From contig OY752140.1 in assembly GCA_963573315.1 (NCBI GenBank), forward strand, positions 2,108,001 through 2,172,000: 64,000 nucleotides of DNA, read 5' to 3'. Both the position numbers and the translations under genes were made by a program. This document shows positions 9,139 through 18,617 of the stretch, one piece after another (the stretch's first letter is position 1; every line of letters begins with the position of its first letter). Source of the stretch: Entomortierella parvispora (lineage: Eukaryota; Mortierellomycota; Mortierellomycetes; Mortierellales; Mortierellaceae). The notes under the pieces are model-generated. The model did no database searches. It had not been told where the DNA came from and saw nothing but the letters and a program-made list of their open reading frames with translations.

Positions 9139-11349
9139 ATGAATCATGAGCACTCACCAGCTCACCAGGCTGTGCTCTCAATCCCAGAGCTCGTCGAGCA
9201 CCTCTCATTCTACCTGACCCCAGCTGACCTCTCCATGTGCATCCAAGTCAATCGCTGCTGGAACCAAGTCTTCATTCCCGCATTGTGGCATACCGTTGAC
9301 GACAGCAAGTTATTCAGATTTGATCAAAGTGCTTCGATGGCCGAGAGGAGCGAGACGATGAACGAGATGGTGGACGAGATCAGGAAGAGATTCAACAAGT
9401 ATGGCAGCCACATCCGCGTCCTTCGCTCCGAGTGGGATATCATCATTGCGGCTGCATCCGTCTCCTGTATCCGCCTCAAATCCCTCTACCTCAAGCCGAG
9501 CCTGACCTGTAGAATTAACGAACCAGAAACTTGGGCCGCTCATCCTGGAGCGAGTGAGGCAGCGAAGGAGGCCAAGACCAGAGTAGCAATAGCCGACGCC
9601 AATGAAAAAGCACGAAGGCAGGCTGCAATTGAGGCTTACTGCGCTGCTAGAATCGCTGCTGCAGCGACCCTCGAGGAAGCTGAGCGACTTTCGACTCTCT
9701 TTTCAGATAAAGAAAGTCGCGCTAAAGCTGTGACTACCGAAGAATATCGATTTCCCTTTCTGCACTTTCTGTCAACATTCACCCTCGATCCGCCGGAGAC
9801 CCAGGCGATACGAGAGATCAAGCAATTGCCTGGAGATTTGGGTGTCCTCGCTGTCAGGTACCCCCCTAAAAAAGATAAAAAAGAGCGATTGGAACTGGAT
9901 TGGTTGTTGCTCCAGGATTGTTGGCATCTCGTTGCCTCTAACCTTGGACTTCAGAAACTACGAATGGAACAGATGCCCGCGTTCCAGGAGAGGGAGGCCT
10001 CGAGAAAATTTGTTCATGGCGTTCTTGCCTCGTTGAAGGACCTACAAGATCTATCTTTGCCAGCCTGCTTCATGGACTCTGCTGACTTTTGGAGCATGGA
10101 CAAGTTTGCGCCTAGGGTCGAGTCGCTCGAGCTCAATAGTGATTGTATCAGATGGATGTCCAACAACGATCCTCAGCAGCAAGGCGCTGCCTCTTTACCG
10201 GAGAATACTATCAGAGGGCTGAGGACACTGACCCTGAGCTTTTCAGGCCCTGTCACAAACCCCCCATTCGGTCGTGCTTTTCCCGAGGACTCTTATAGTG
10301 GCCAGATTCAAGTCGCCAACTTCTCACTATTCCTCAAGCGACTTCCAGACATCGAATCCCTTTCGTTGAATGTTGGACGAGAGATTTTCTCGAAAACCAC
10401 CGGCGCCTCTCTGGCACTGACACCGTTGTCCCAGCAGCTGTATGAAGCGACTAGGCTTAACAAGCTTTATTTCCAGGCAGCGCCGCGTCAGCTCAGCTTC
10501 CTTCTGCCATTCATCCCCAACCTCATCGACATCTATACCAACAGAATCACAGTAGAAATCACGGATGCCCTGGTCACCCACTGCAAGAAGCTGGAACTTG
10601 TTTCGCAGATTCATGAACCATGGTTCATCTCAGACGTGCAATTGAGACGAGCACCTCCTGATGGTATCAATAACCTACTCGTTCATTTGCCTGCCCTCAA
10701 GAGTTTGAACATGATCGAAAGTTACATCCACGTGGACGAATTGGTTCAAAGACCCTGGGCTTGTCTCGGACTTGAAAAGTTCAGATGTAGGATCGTTGGG
10801 CTAGAGCGTCTCAATGAGTCCGAAGAAGAAATCTACAATCGGATCTTGGCGCCAGGCTACACCACTAATCTTACTGACGAGGAACTGGCGGTGTTGGACC
10901 AATTCCACAGATGTCGAAAGCAGCAGGGTCAGGTGTACGATCGGTTGGCCAATTTGACCAAGCTCAAAGTGTTGGATCTTGGTTACGAAAATCGGTATCC
11001 ATGGGCATGCAAGGGCGACAATTGGTACGAGAAAGACGGAGTCAGTTACTTGAGGTATGGTGGGCCTATCCCTGACACCATGGAGCTCTCACTGGATTCA
11101 GGCTTGGATCGTCTGTCTGTACTACAGAACTTGGAGATGTTTGGTTTTGAAGGCAACAGCCACCGGATTGGAGAGAAGGAGCTGGATTGGATGGCGGAGA
11201 AATGGCCAAAACTGAATCTGATGTACGGATTGGCAGAGGACCGCTTGATGGCTATCGAGTATGATCAGGAGAAGGCTGCATTGAAGGAGTACATGGAACT
11301 TTTGAAGCCAGAGGTAGTACACGACAGCCTATTTGTAGACGACATCTAG
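9139..11349 (+). CDS. F-box/leucine-rich protein, array copy 3 (736 aa)
   Basis: Closest relative of copy 2. F-box at about residues 9-55, then the Ala/Glu/Arg-rich insert, leucine-rich repeats and C-terminus ending VVHDSLFVDDI. Translation most likely starts at ATG 9139 (MNHEHSPAHQ); an in-frame GTG two codons upstream need not be invoked. A small lysine-rich insertion (PPKKDKKERLELDW, near residue 253) is unique to this copy and comes from an A-rich run. The C-terminal VDDI ending is shared with copy 4 rather than copy 2, evidence of sequence exchange within the array. Confidence 0.85.
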   Translation: MNHEHSPAHQAVLSIPELVEHLSFYLTPADLSMCIQVNRCWNQVFIPALWHTVDDSKLFRFDQSASMAERSETMNEMVDEIRKRFNKYGSHIRVLRSEWDIIIAAASVSCIRLKSLYLKPSLTCRINEPETWAAHPGASEAAKEAKTRVAIADANEKARRQAAIEAYCAARIAAAATLEEAERLSTLFSDKESRAKAVTTEEYRFPFLHFLSTFTLDPPETQAIREIKQLPGDLGVLAVRYPPKKDKKERLELDWLLLQDCWHLVASNLGLQKLRMEQMPAFQEREASRKFVHGVLASLKDLQDLSLPACFMDSADFWSMDKFAPRVESLELNSDCIRWMSNNDPQQQGAASLPENTIRGLRTLTLSFSGPVTNPPFGRAFPEDSYSGQIQVANFSLFLKRLPDIESLSLNVGREIFSKTTGASLALTPLSQQLYEATRLNKLYFQAAPRQLSFLLPFIPNLIDIYTNRITVEITDALVTHCKKLELVSQIHEPWFISDVQLRRAPPDGINNLLVHLPALKSLNMIESYIHVDELVQRPWACLGLEKFRCRIVGLERLNESEEEIYNRILAPGYTTNLTDEELAVLDQFHRCRKQQGQVYDRLANLTKLKVLDLGYENRYPWACKGDNWYEKDGVSYLRYGGPIPDTMELSLDSGLDRLSVLQNLEMFGFEGNSHRIGEKELDWMAEKWPKLNLMYGLAEDRLMAIEYDQEKAALKEYMELLKPEVVHDSLFVDDI

Positions 11350-11581
11350 TTAAAATAGAATACGACAGGTTATATCCATATCAAAACTCATGAACAAGTC
11401 TTCCAAATAAGAGAACAAAAAAGACAAGCGGTGGTACAAAGAGCAAGGTAATTGAGGTAGACACGCAAGTAAAAATTTCTCTGCTGGATGGCACGGACCG
11501 GATGGTACTGCAGTCACCGTGAAAACAGGGGGCGACCAATTCTATCCGCGGAATGTTCTTTGCTCTTGCCATTGCTCTTTT
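11350..11581. other. spacer after F-box copy 3
   Basis: Near-duplicate of the spacer after copy 2, including the run TCTCTGCTGGATGGCACGG. No gene seen. Confidence 0.75.
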
Positions 11582-11628
11582 GCCACCATTCGATTCGTTA
11601 CTAAAGAGCCAGCATCTGCAATAAAAGC
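11582..11628 (+). promoter_or_regulatory. shared array promoter module (copy 4)
   Basis: GCCACCATTCGATTCG at 11582-11597 and ATAAAAG at 11621-11627; same spacing to the ATG (11718) as in copy 3. Confidence 0.65.
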
Positions 11629-11717
11629 ATTCACTCCTTCGTTCTCTTTTTCCTCAAACCCCATTTCTTTCTTCCTACACCTTCTCCCCTTCGCCCACCC
11701 AATCGACTTCAGTGACA

Positions 11718-13853
11718 ATGAATCATGAGTGCTCGCCAGCCCACCAGGTTGTGCTCTCAATCCCAGAACTCGTCGAGCACCTGCTGCTCTACCTGACCCC
11801 GGCTGACCTCTCCATGTACATCCAAGTCAACCGCTGCTGGAACCAAGTCTTCATTCCCGCATTGTGGCACACCGTTGACGACAGCAAGTTATTCAGATTT
11901 GATCAAAGTGCTTCGATGGCCGAGAGGAACGAGCTGATGGACGAGATCAGGATGAGATTCAAAAAGTATGGCCATCATATCCGCGCCCTTCGCGCACAGT
12001 GGGATATCGTCATTGAGGCTGCTTCCGTCTCCTGTATCCACCTCAAGTCAGTCAACCTCCAACCGACTCAGACCTGTAGAATCAACGAACCAAAAACATG
12101 GGCCGCTCATCCTGGAGCGAGTGAGGCAGCGAAGGAGGCTAAGGCCTTAATAGCTATGGCCGTCGCCAAGGAAGAGGAGCGACATGTAGCTGGCATCGAA
12201 GCATATTGTGCTGCCAGAATCGCTGCTGCTGAGACCCCAGAAGAAGTCGAACGGCTCTCAGCCCTTTTTTCAGACAAAGAAAGTCGCGCTCAAGCAATTG
12301 CCACCCAGGAGCATCGTGTCGGACTCTATGACTTTCTGCCAACCTTTACTTATCACGCGCCCGAAAGCAATACAATGCCTGTGGTCAGAGAGATCAAGCA
12401 ATTGCCTGAGGATTTGGGTGTCCTCGCTGTCGGCTACCCCCCTAAAACAGAGCGATTGGAACTGGATTGGTTATTGCTTCAGGATTGTTGGCGTCTCGTT
12501 GCCTCTAACCTTGGACTCCAGAAACTACGAATGGAACAGATGCCCGCGTTCCAGGAGAGGGAGGCCTCGAGAAAATTTGTTCATGGCGTTCTTGCCTCAT
12601 TGAAGGACCTACAAGATCTATCTTTGCCAGCCTGCTTCATGGACTCTGTTGACTTTTGGAGCATGGACAAGTTTGCGTCTAGTGTCGAGTCACTCGTAAT
12701 CCATAGCGACTGTATTGGGTGGATATTCGATAACGACCCTCAGCAGCAAGGCACAAGCCATTCATCGGAAATGATCGTCAGAAGTCTAAGGACTCTTACT
12801 CTAAACTCTCCAGGGCAGACAGAACTCGCCAAGATCCCAGTATTTCTCAGTCGACTCCCAAACCTCGAATCCCTTTGGTTTGGAGATGATGTCTCTTGCC
12901 ACTTCGTTACTGCCACAGATTCGACCAGTCTCCGCCAACAGCGTCAAGTGTGCGGTCTTGAAAGACTTCATGTCGAAGGAGATTCGACTCAACTCTCCTT
13001 CCTCCTGCCATACCTTCCCGACCTCATCGAACTCCAGATTGAAGGTATAACAGCAGAGATTTCTGCTGCCCTGATCACGCACTGCAAGAAACTCAAAAAA
13101 TTTTCGCAGATTCATGACCCATGGTTCATCTCAGACTTGGAATCGGGACGAGCACCTCCTGATGGTATCAATAACCTACTCGTCCATTTGCCTGCCCTCA
13201 AGAGTTTGAACATGATCGACAGTTACATCCATGTGAACGAATTGGTTCAAAGACCCTGGGCTTGTCTCAGGCTTGAAAGGTTCAGATGTAGGATAGTTGG
13301 GCTAGAGCGTCTCAATGAGTCCCAAGAAGAAATTTACAATCGGATCTCGGCGCCAGGCTACACCACTGATCTTACTGAGGAGGAACTGGGAGTGTTGGAT
13401 CAATTCTGTAGGTGTCGAAGGCAGCAGGGTCAAGTGTACGATCGGTTGGCCAGCTTGACCAAGCTCAAAGTGTTGGATCTTGGTTACGAATGGCGGTATC
13501 CATGGACATACAAGATTGGTGGTAGAAGCTACGAGAAAGACGGAGTCAGTTACTTGAGGTATGGTGGGCCTATCCCTGACACCATGGAGCTCTCATTGGA
13601 TTCTGGTCTGGATCGTCTATCGGTACTGCAGAACTTGGAGATGTTTGGCTTTGAAGGAAACAACCACCGGATCGGACAGAAGGAGCTGGATTGGATGGCA
13701 GAAAAGTGGCCAAAACTGAATCTCATGTACGGATTGGCGGGGGACTGCTTGATGAATATCGAGTACGATCAGGAGAAGGCGGCATTGAGGGAGTACATGG
13801 AACTTTTGAAGCCAGAGGTAGTACACGACAGCCTATTTGTAGACGACATCTAG
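11718..13853 (+). CDS. F-box/leucine-rich protein, array copy 4 (711 aa)
   Basis: Same fold plan: F-box about residues 9-55, insert, leucine-rich repeats, C-terminus ending VDDI. It is a mosaic. The N-terminal third and residues about 230-320 are almost identical to copies 2/3. The block around residues 190-225 (HAPESN..VVREIKQL) and the block about 370-460 (TELAKIPVFLSRLPNLE ... ITHCKKL) instead resemble copy 1. It lacks the longer loop of copies 2/3 in that region, which explains the shorter protein. Single exon, start ATG 11718. Confidence 0.85.
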   Translation: MNHECSPAHQVVLSIPELVEHLLLYLTPADLSMYIQVNRCWNQVFIPALWHTVDDSKLFRFDQSASMAERNELMDEIRMRFKKYGHHIRALRAQWDIVIEAASVSCIHLKSVNLQPTQTCRINEPKTWAAHPGASEAAKEAKALIAMAVAKEEERHVAGIEAYCAARIAAAETPEEVERLSALFSDKESRAQAIATQEHRVGLYDFLPTFTYHAPESNTMPVVREIKQLPEDLGVLAVGYPPKTERLELDWLLLQDCWRLVASNLGLQKLRMEQMPAFQEREASRKFVHGVLASLKDLQDLSLPACFMDSVDFWSMDKFASSVESLVIHSDCIGWIFDNDPQQQGTSHSSEMIVRSLRTLTLNSPGQTELAKIPVFLSRLPNLESLWFGDDVSCHFVTATDSTSLRQQRQVCGLERLHVEGDSTQLSFLLPYLPDLIELQIEGITAEISAALITHCKKLKKFSQIHDPWFISDLESGRAPPDGINNLLVHLPALKSLNMIDSYIHVNELVQRPWACLRLERFRCRIVGLERLNESQEEIYNRISAPGYTTDLTEEELGVLDQFCRCRRQQGQVYDRLASLTKLKVLDLGYEWRYPWTYKIGGRSYEKDGVSYLRYGGPIPDTMELSLDSGLDRLSVLQNLEMFGFEGNNHRIGQKELDWMAEKWPKLNLMYGLAGDCLMNIEYDQEKAALREYMELLKPEVVHDSLFVDDI

Positions 13854-14117
13854 TTAAAATAGAATACGACAGGTTATATCCATATCAAAACTCATGAACA
13901 AGTCTTCCCAATAAGAGAACGAAGAGAAAAGGGAAAATGGTATCCGAACGACCCGACCACTGTAATCCGCATCGGTGTCACAAAGAGCAAGAAATAACAA
14001 TTTCTCTGTGAGTGACCTTCAGCAGGGGCGACCAATTGTATCCGCGCAACGCATGACCTCTGGGGCTGCCATCGTTGTTTTTCTTTACTCTCGCTTTAGG
14101 TTTGCCACTGCTCCTTT
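13854..14117. other. spacer after F-box copy 4
   Basis: Only the first ~60 bp match the spacers after copies 2 and 3; from about 13916 the sequence diverges, then becomes homologous again at the promoter module of copy 5. No gene seen. Confidence 0.6.
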
Positions 14118-14162
14118 GCCACCATTCGATTCGAAACGAAAAAGCCAGCATCTGTGATAAAA
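14118..14162 (+). promoter_or_regulatory. shared array promoter module (copy 5)
   Basis: GCCACCATTCGATTCG at 14118-14133 and GATAAAAG at 14156-14163, about 90 bp before ATG 14254. Confidence 0.65.
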
Positions 14163-14253
14163 GCGTTCACCCCTTCGTTCTCTTTTTCCTCAAACTCCAT
14201 TTCTTTCTTCCTACTCCTTCTCTCCTTCGCCCATCCAGTCGACTTCAGTGACA

Positions 14254-16368
14254 ATGAATCATGAGCACTCACCAGCCCACCAGGCTGTGCTCTCAATCCC
14301 AGAACTCGTCGAGCACCTGCTGCTCTACCTGACCCCAGCTGACCTCTCCATGTGCATCCAAGTCAACCGCTGCTGGAACCAAGTATTCATTCCCGTATTA
14401 TGGCACACCATTGACGACAGGAAAGCATTTAAATTTGATAAAAAAGCTTCGATGACCGAGAGGAAGGAGATGATGGACGAGATCAGGACGAGATTCAAAA
14501 AGTATGGCCATCATATCCGCGTCCTTCGCGCACACAGGGATATCGTAATTGAGGCTGCCTCCGTCTCTTGTATCCACCTCAAGTCAGTCAACCTCCAGCC
14601 GACTCAGACCTGTAGAATCAGCGAACCAGAAACTTGGGCCGCTTATCCTGGAGCGAGTGAGGCAGCGAAGGAGGCCAAGACCAGAGCCGACGCCAATGAA
14701 GAAGCACGACGTGCAGCTGGTATCGAAGCATATTGTGCTGATAGAATCGCTGCTGCTGAGACCCCAGAAGAAGGCGAACGACTCTCAGCCCTTTTTTCAG
14801 ACAAAGAAAGTCGCGCTAAAGCTATGACTACCGAAGAATATCCATTTCCCTTCCTGCACTTTCTGTCAACATTCACCCTCGATTCGCCGGAGACCCAGGT
14901 GATACGAGAGATCAAGCAATTGCCTGGAGATTTGGGTGTCCTCGCTGTCGGCTACCCCCCTATAACAGAGCGATTGGAACTGGATTGGTTATTGCTTCAG
15001 GATTGTTGGCATCTCGTTGCCTCTAACCTTGGACTCCAGAAACTACGAATGGAACAGATGCCCGCGTTCCAGGAGAGGGAGGCCTCGAGAAAATTTGTTC
15101 ATGGCGTTCTTGCCTCATTGAAGGACCTACAAGATCTATCTTTGCCAGCCTGCTTCATGGACTCTGTTGACTTTTGGAGCATGGACAAATTTGCGCCTAG
15201 TGTCGAGTCGCTCGAGCTCAACAGTGATTGTATCAGATGGATGTCCAACAACGATCCTCAGCAGCAAGACACAACTTGTTCATCGGAAATGATCATCAGA
15301 AGCTTAAAAAGTCTCGCTCTTAGTGTTCCAGGGCAGACAGAACTCGCCAAGATCCCAGTATTTCTCAGTCGACTCCCAAACCTCGAATCCCTTTGGTTTG
15401 GAGGTGATGTCTTTTGCCACTTCGTTACTGCTACAGATTCGACCAGTCTCCGCCAGCAGCGTCAAGTGTGCGGTCTTAAAAGACTTCATTTCCGAGGAAA
15501 TTCGGGACAACTCTCGTTCCTCCTGCCATACCTTCCCGACCTCATCGAAGTCTATACTGACAGAATCACAGTAGAAATCACGGATGCCCTGGTCACCCAC
15601 TGCAAGAAGGTGGAAGTTATTTCACAGTTTCATGACCCATGGTTCATCTCAGACTTGGAATCGGGACGCGCACCTCCCGACGGTATCAATAACCTACTCG
15701 TCCATTTGCCTGCCCTCAAGAGCTTGGACACGATCAAAAGTTATATCCATGTGGACGAATTGGTTCAAAGACCCTGGGCCTGTCTCGGGCTTGAAAAGTT
15801 CAGGTGCAGGATCGTTGGGCTAGAGCGTCTCAGTGAATCCCAAGAAGAAGTCTACAATCGGATCTCGGCGCCAGATTACATTGCTGATTTGACTGCGGAG
15901 GAACTGGGAGTGTTGGATCAATTCCATAGGTGTCGGAGGCAGCAGGGCCAAATGTACGATCGACTGGCCAGCTTAACAAAGCTGAAGGTTCTGGATATTG
16001 GCTACGAATGGCGGTATCCATGGACATACAAGGCTGGAGACGGCTACGAGAAAGACGGAGTCAGTTACTTGAGGTACAATAAGTCTATCCCCGACACCAT
16101 GGAGCTCTCATTGGATTCTGGGCTAGATCATCTGTCGGTATTGAAGAACTTGGAGATGTTCGGCTTTGAAGGAAACAACCACAGGATCGGAAAGAAGGAG
16201 GTGGATTGGATGGCGGAAAAATGGCCAAAACTGAATCTGATGTACGGACTGGCGGAGGACAGGCTGTTTAAGATCGAATATGATCAGGAGAAGGCGGCTT
16301 TGAGGGAGTACATGGAACGCTTGAAGCCGGAGGTAGTACACGACAGCCTATTTGTAGACAACATTTAA
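14254..16368 (+). CDS. F-box/leucine-rich protein, array copy 5 (704 aa)
   Basis: Last member of the array, with F-box (about residues 9-55), insert, leucine-rich repeats and C-terminus ending VDNI. The strongest mosaic: residues about 185-215 (FPFLHFLSTFTLD) follow copies 2/3; about 365-430 (TELAKIPVFLSRLPNLE) follow copy 4; about 432-455 (EVYTDRITVEITDALVTHCK) switch back to copy 2; about 525-590 (SESQEEVYNRISAPDY, LDIGYEWRYPW) resemble copy 1. This patchwork indicates gene conversion or unequal crossing-over. Single exon with intact frame, so it is probably functional. Confidence 0.85.
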   Translation: MNHEHSPAHQAVLSIPELVEHLLLYLTPADLSMCIQVNRCWNQVFIPVLWHTIDDRKAFKFDKKASMTERKEMMDEIRTRFKKYGHHIRVLRAHRDIVIEAASVSCIHLKSVNLQPTQTCRISEPETWAAYPGASEAAKEAKTRADANEEARRAAGIEAYCADRIAAAETPEEGERLSALFSDKESRAKAMTTEEYPFPFLHFLSTFTLDSPETQVIREIKQLPGDLGVLAVGYPPITERLELDWLLLQDCWHLVASNLGLQKLRMEQMPAFQEREASRKFVHGVLASLKDLQDLSLPACFMDSVDFWSMDKFAPSVESLELNSDCIRWMSNNDPQQQDTTCSSEMIIRSLKSLALSVPGQTELAKIPVFLSRLPNLESLWFGGDVFCHFVTATDSTSLRQQRQVCGLKRLHFRGNSGQLSFLLPYLPDLIEVYTDRITVEITDALVTHCKKVEVISQFHDPWFISDLESGRAPPDGINNLLVHLPALKSLDTIKSYIHVDELVQRPWACLGLEKFRCRIVGLERLSESQEEVYNRISAPDYIADLTAEELGVLDQFHRCRRQQGQMYDRLASLTKLKVLDIGYEWRYPWTYKAGDGYEKDGVSYLRYNKSIPDTMELSLDSGLDHLSVLKNLEMFGFEGNNHRIGKKEVDWMAEKWPKLNLMYGLAEDRLFKIEYDQEKAALREYMERLKPEVVHDSLFVDNI

Positions 16369-16483
16369 GCACGCCTCTTACAAACACAGTATAGTACAGG
16401 ACATCACGATCAATCTTCTAAAAAAAAAATAACCGCCCTTTATATTGATAATGGATAAAGAAAAAGAAAAAGAAACCCGACTC

Positions 16484-17855
16484 TCAAGAGCCAACCAGGC
16501 GATGCTGACCCTTGATGTTGATGAAGCTAAACTCGCTCAACCATACTCCTCTCGCACACGATGACATTAACGTCGGGATCAGGTTCAGCTCGCTCCAAAA
16601 CGGTCTCAGGCCCCAAGATTCCAACTTTTGGAACCAATCCAGGAACTTTGCGAAGGCCGCCGGGTCCAAGGGGTTTATGTATGGCTCCATCAAGTGAAGC
16701 TCGATCTGCAGCTGCGAAAACGGGAACATATGCTCGTTGTTGTTCTGAGGATGATTCAAAAACCCGGGATCGGTCGTGAGGAGGTTGATAAGTCCGTATT
16801 CGAACCCCTCAATATCAACCTTGAGAATATCGATCCACTGGTGGTTGTTTTCTCTCATGATAGTACTCAATGACTTCCAAGGCGCCCGGCCCGGTTCTGC
16901 AGCTTTATCTTCTCCGACAAACACCTTGTGAAAGTGTACTCGCGGGTGATTTGTGATACCTATTTCGTGCAGTAGCAAGCGAGATATTGTTAGGTGTGTT
17001 TGAGAGAGATATCGTGTTTAAAACGTAACAGGAAAAAAGAATAGGGACGAGACCGATCAAAAATGCTTACCTTGTCCCATCAGGTCTACGGATCCATCAA
17101 AGGCCCAGATCTCGCAATCCGTTTTTTTCAATATCTCCTCCTCAAACGAGCTCTCTGTCGCCACCCCGAAAGAGTACACAATACAAGGTCTATCATTCTT
17201 TGGTTTCTCGAAACCCATTGCCTTTGCTTCGTCGGCAGCTGCTTTAGATGCTTCGAACAGTTGTAGCCCACAGACCCATTTACCTCCGTCTCCAAAGTTT
17301 CCAACCCGTCGGATATCAAAGGGACAACTGAAAGCTGCAGGAAAGTATGACCACCACATCATCCAACTATCCCAAGGATTGAATGAACTATAGGGTGACA
17401 CAGGGTAGAAAACTTGTTGTTAGGTGTCTGCACGTTAGATGTCTGCACACTCTCTGCCATCAGGGCAGCGCGTAGATGATGGGGAGAAAGATGGAATGAT
17501 AAAGAGGATACAGCGAGAAAGAGAGGGAGGGCACTCCTTACGCAGTTCCAAAGCTGCGTTGCTTCAGTTCAGTTGCTCGGAGGGCCAAGGTTTCTTGATA
17601 GATTGCCTCGGAGTAACGGATCCTGTCCTTGATGGTCCAAGTCGCGTCTATGCCTTGGCTTGGTCCGGAGCTGACCTGATTGTAAGCTCTCGCGAGAGAC
17701 CTATTAGAACCCTGATGATAACGCAGCAACACGACGGCTGAGCAGAGGAAAGCTAGCGCGACGATAGTCCTCGGCAGACATAACACAATTCGTGCTCTGC
17801 GAACTCTGCTTTGGTGAGGGTTGGGGCTAGCGCCACCTGGTCCGGGGAGAGTCAT
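16484..17855 (-). CDS. membrane-anchored methyltransferase-domain protein (Methyltransf_22/FkbM-like)
   Basis: Three exons, 17855-17542, 17387-17071 and 16959-16484, sum to 1107 nt (368 aa) with all junctions in frame. Residues about 24-42 are a hydrophobic segment (TIVALAFLCSAVVLL) preceded by arginines, suggesting a type II membrane anchor. The catalytic part contains NFGDGGKWVCG, SFGVATESSFEEE, IWAFDGSVDLMGQG and LKVDIEGFEYGL; the last is the FkbM-type motif around the acidic residue. The pattern fits the METTL24-like family (Methyltransf_22), whose substrate is unknown. An in-frame ATG at 17900 could add 15 residues. It lies tail-to-tail with F-box copy 5. Confidence 0.82.
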
Positions 17856-18256
17856 GCTGAGGATTGAAGAAAAGTAGGCGAGATGTGAGGGATCTGACAA
17901 ATAAAACGGAAAGAAGGCAGAAGAAAGAGGAAAGAGAGAAGTGTAATGGAAGTGCTTTCAAACTGTTGAAAGAATGCAGCCATGCCTCTCCTATCTGTAT
18001 AGCATTCCTTCACTCCTGTTATCGAGGAATTCAAGCTCGACCGTAAAAGGTTAGAGCCACATCAACGTTAGTTGTCGAGGAGGAATTCAAGCTTGACCAT
18101 AAAAGGTTAGACCTTCATCAACGTTGGTGGCGTTTTTTTTTTTTTTTAGTCATTCCTTGGAACTGCCCAAGCATGTTTGGTCTTTGTTGCTATCCTTGTA
18201 GCCGAAGGAGAGGAGGAGAAGGAGAAGGAGGAGGGGCTACGTTTTTTTTTGATGAA
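17856..18256. other. intergenic region between methyltransferase and transposon
   Basis: Contains the methyltransferase promoter and an imperfect 56-bp tandem repeat (listed separately), a run of T at 18134-18147 and a GGAGAA-rich stretch at 18206-18236. No gene seen. Confidence 0.5.
18024..18135. repeat. two-copy imperfect 56-bp tandem repeat
   Basis: GAGGAATTCAAGCTCGACC at 18024 recurs as GAGGAATTCAAGCTTGACC at 18080; both are followed by TAAAAGGTTAGA and ATCAACGTT. The second copy ends about 120 bp before the transposon's left end. Confidence 0.85.
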
Positions 18257-18276
18257 ATTATAATACTTGTTTTTAT

Positions 18277-18301
18277 TATTGTGCCTTGCAGAAACTTTGT
18301 C
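18277..18301 (+). repeat. left terminal inverted repeat
   Basis: 25 bp beginning TATTGTGCCTTGCAG, identical to the reverse complement of 21174-21198. Confidence 0.9.
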
Positions 18302-18617
18302 TTATCGGGGCCTGAATCGTTCAAATAAAATTATTGGGACAATTGATTAATTTTAGATCCCGGCCAAATAAAAAAACTACCGCGTTGACACCTGGCACTT
18401 GATTGTTGGGGCGGTTGGGGTAGAAGGGCCACTGTTGACCCCAACACTCGCGAGATAATATTCGCAGGCAAATCAACTGATATAGACAATCCCATTTGTC
18501 GGAAAGCTTTCCGACAAAGGGGACCATTGTTATGGTGCAATATTGTTGGGGCTGTGACAACGCGATAAATGTGGAGACACTCTTTCGTGCATCTTCCCTC
18601 ATTTTCACTTTGCTGCC

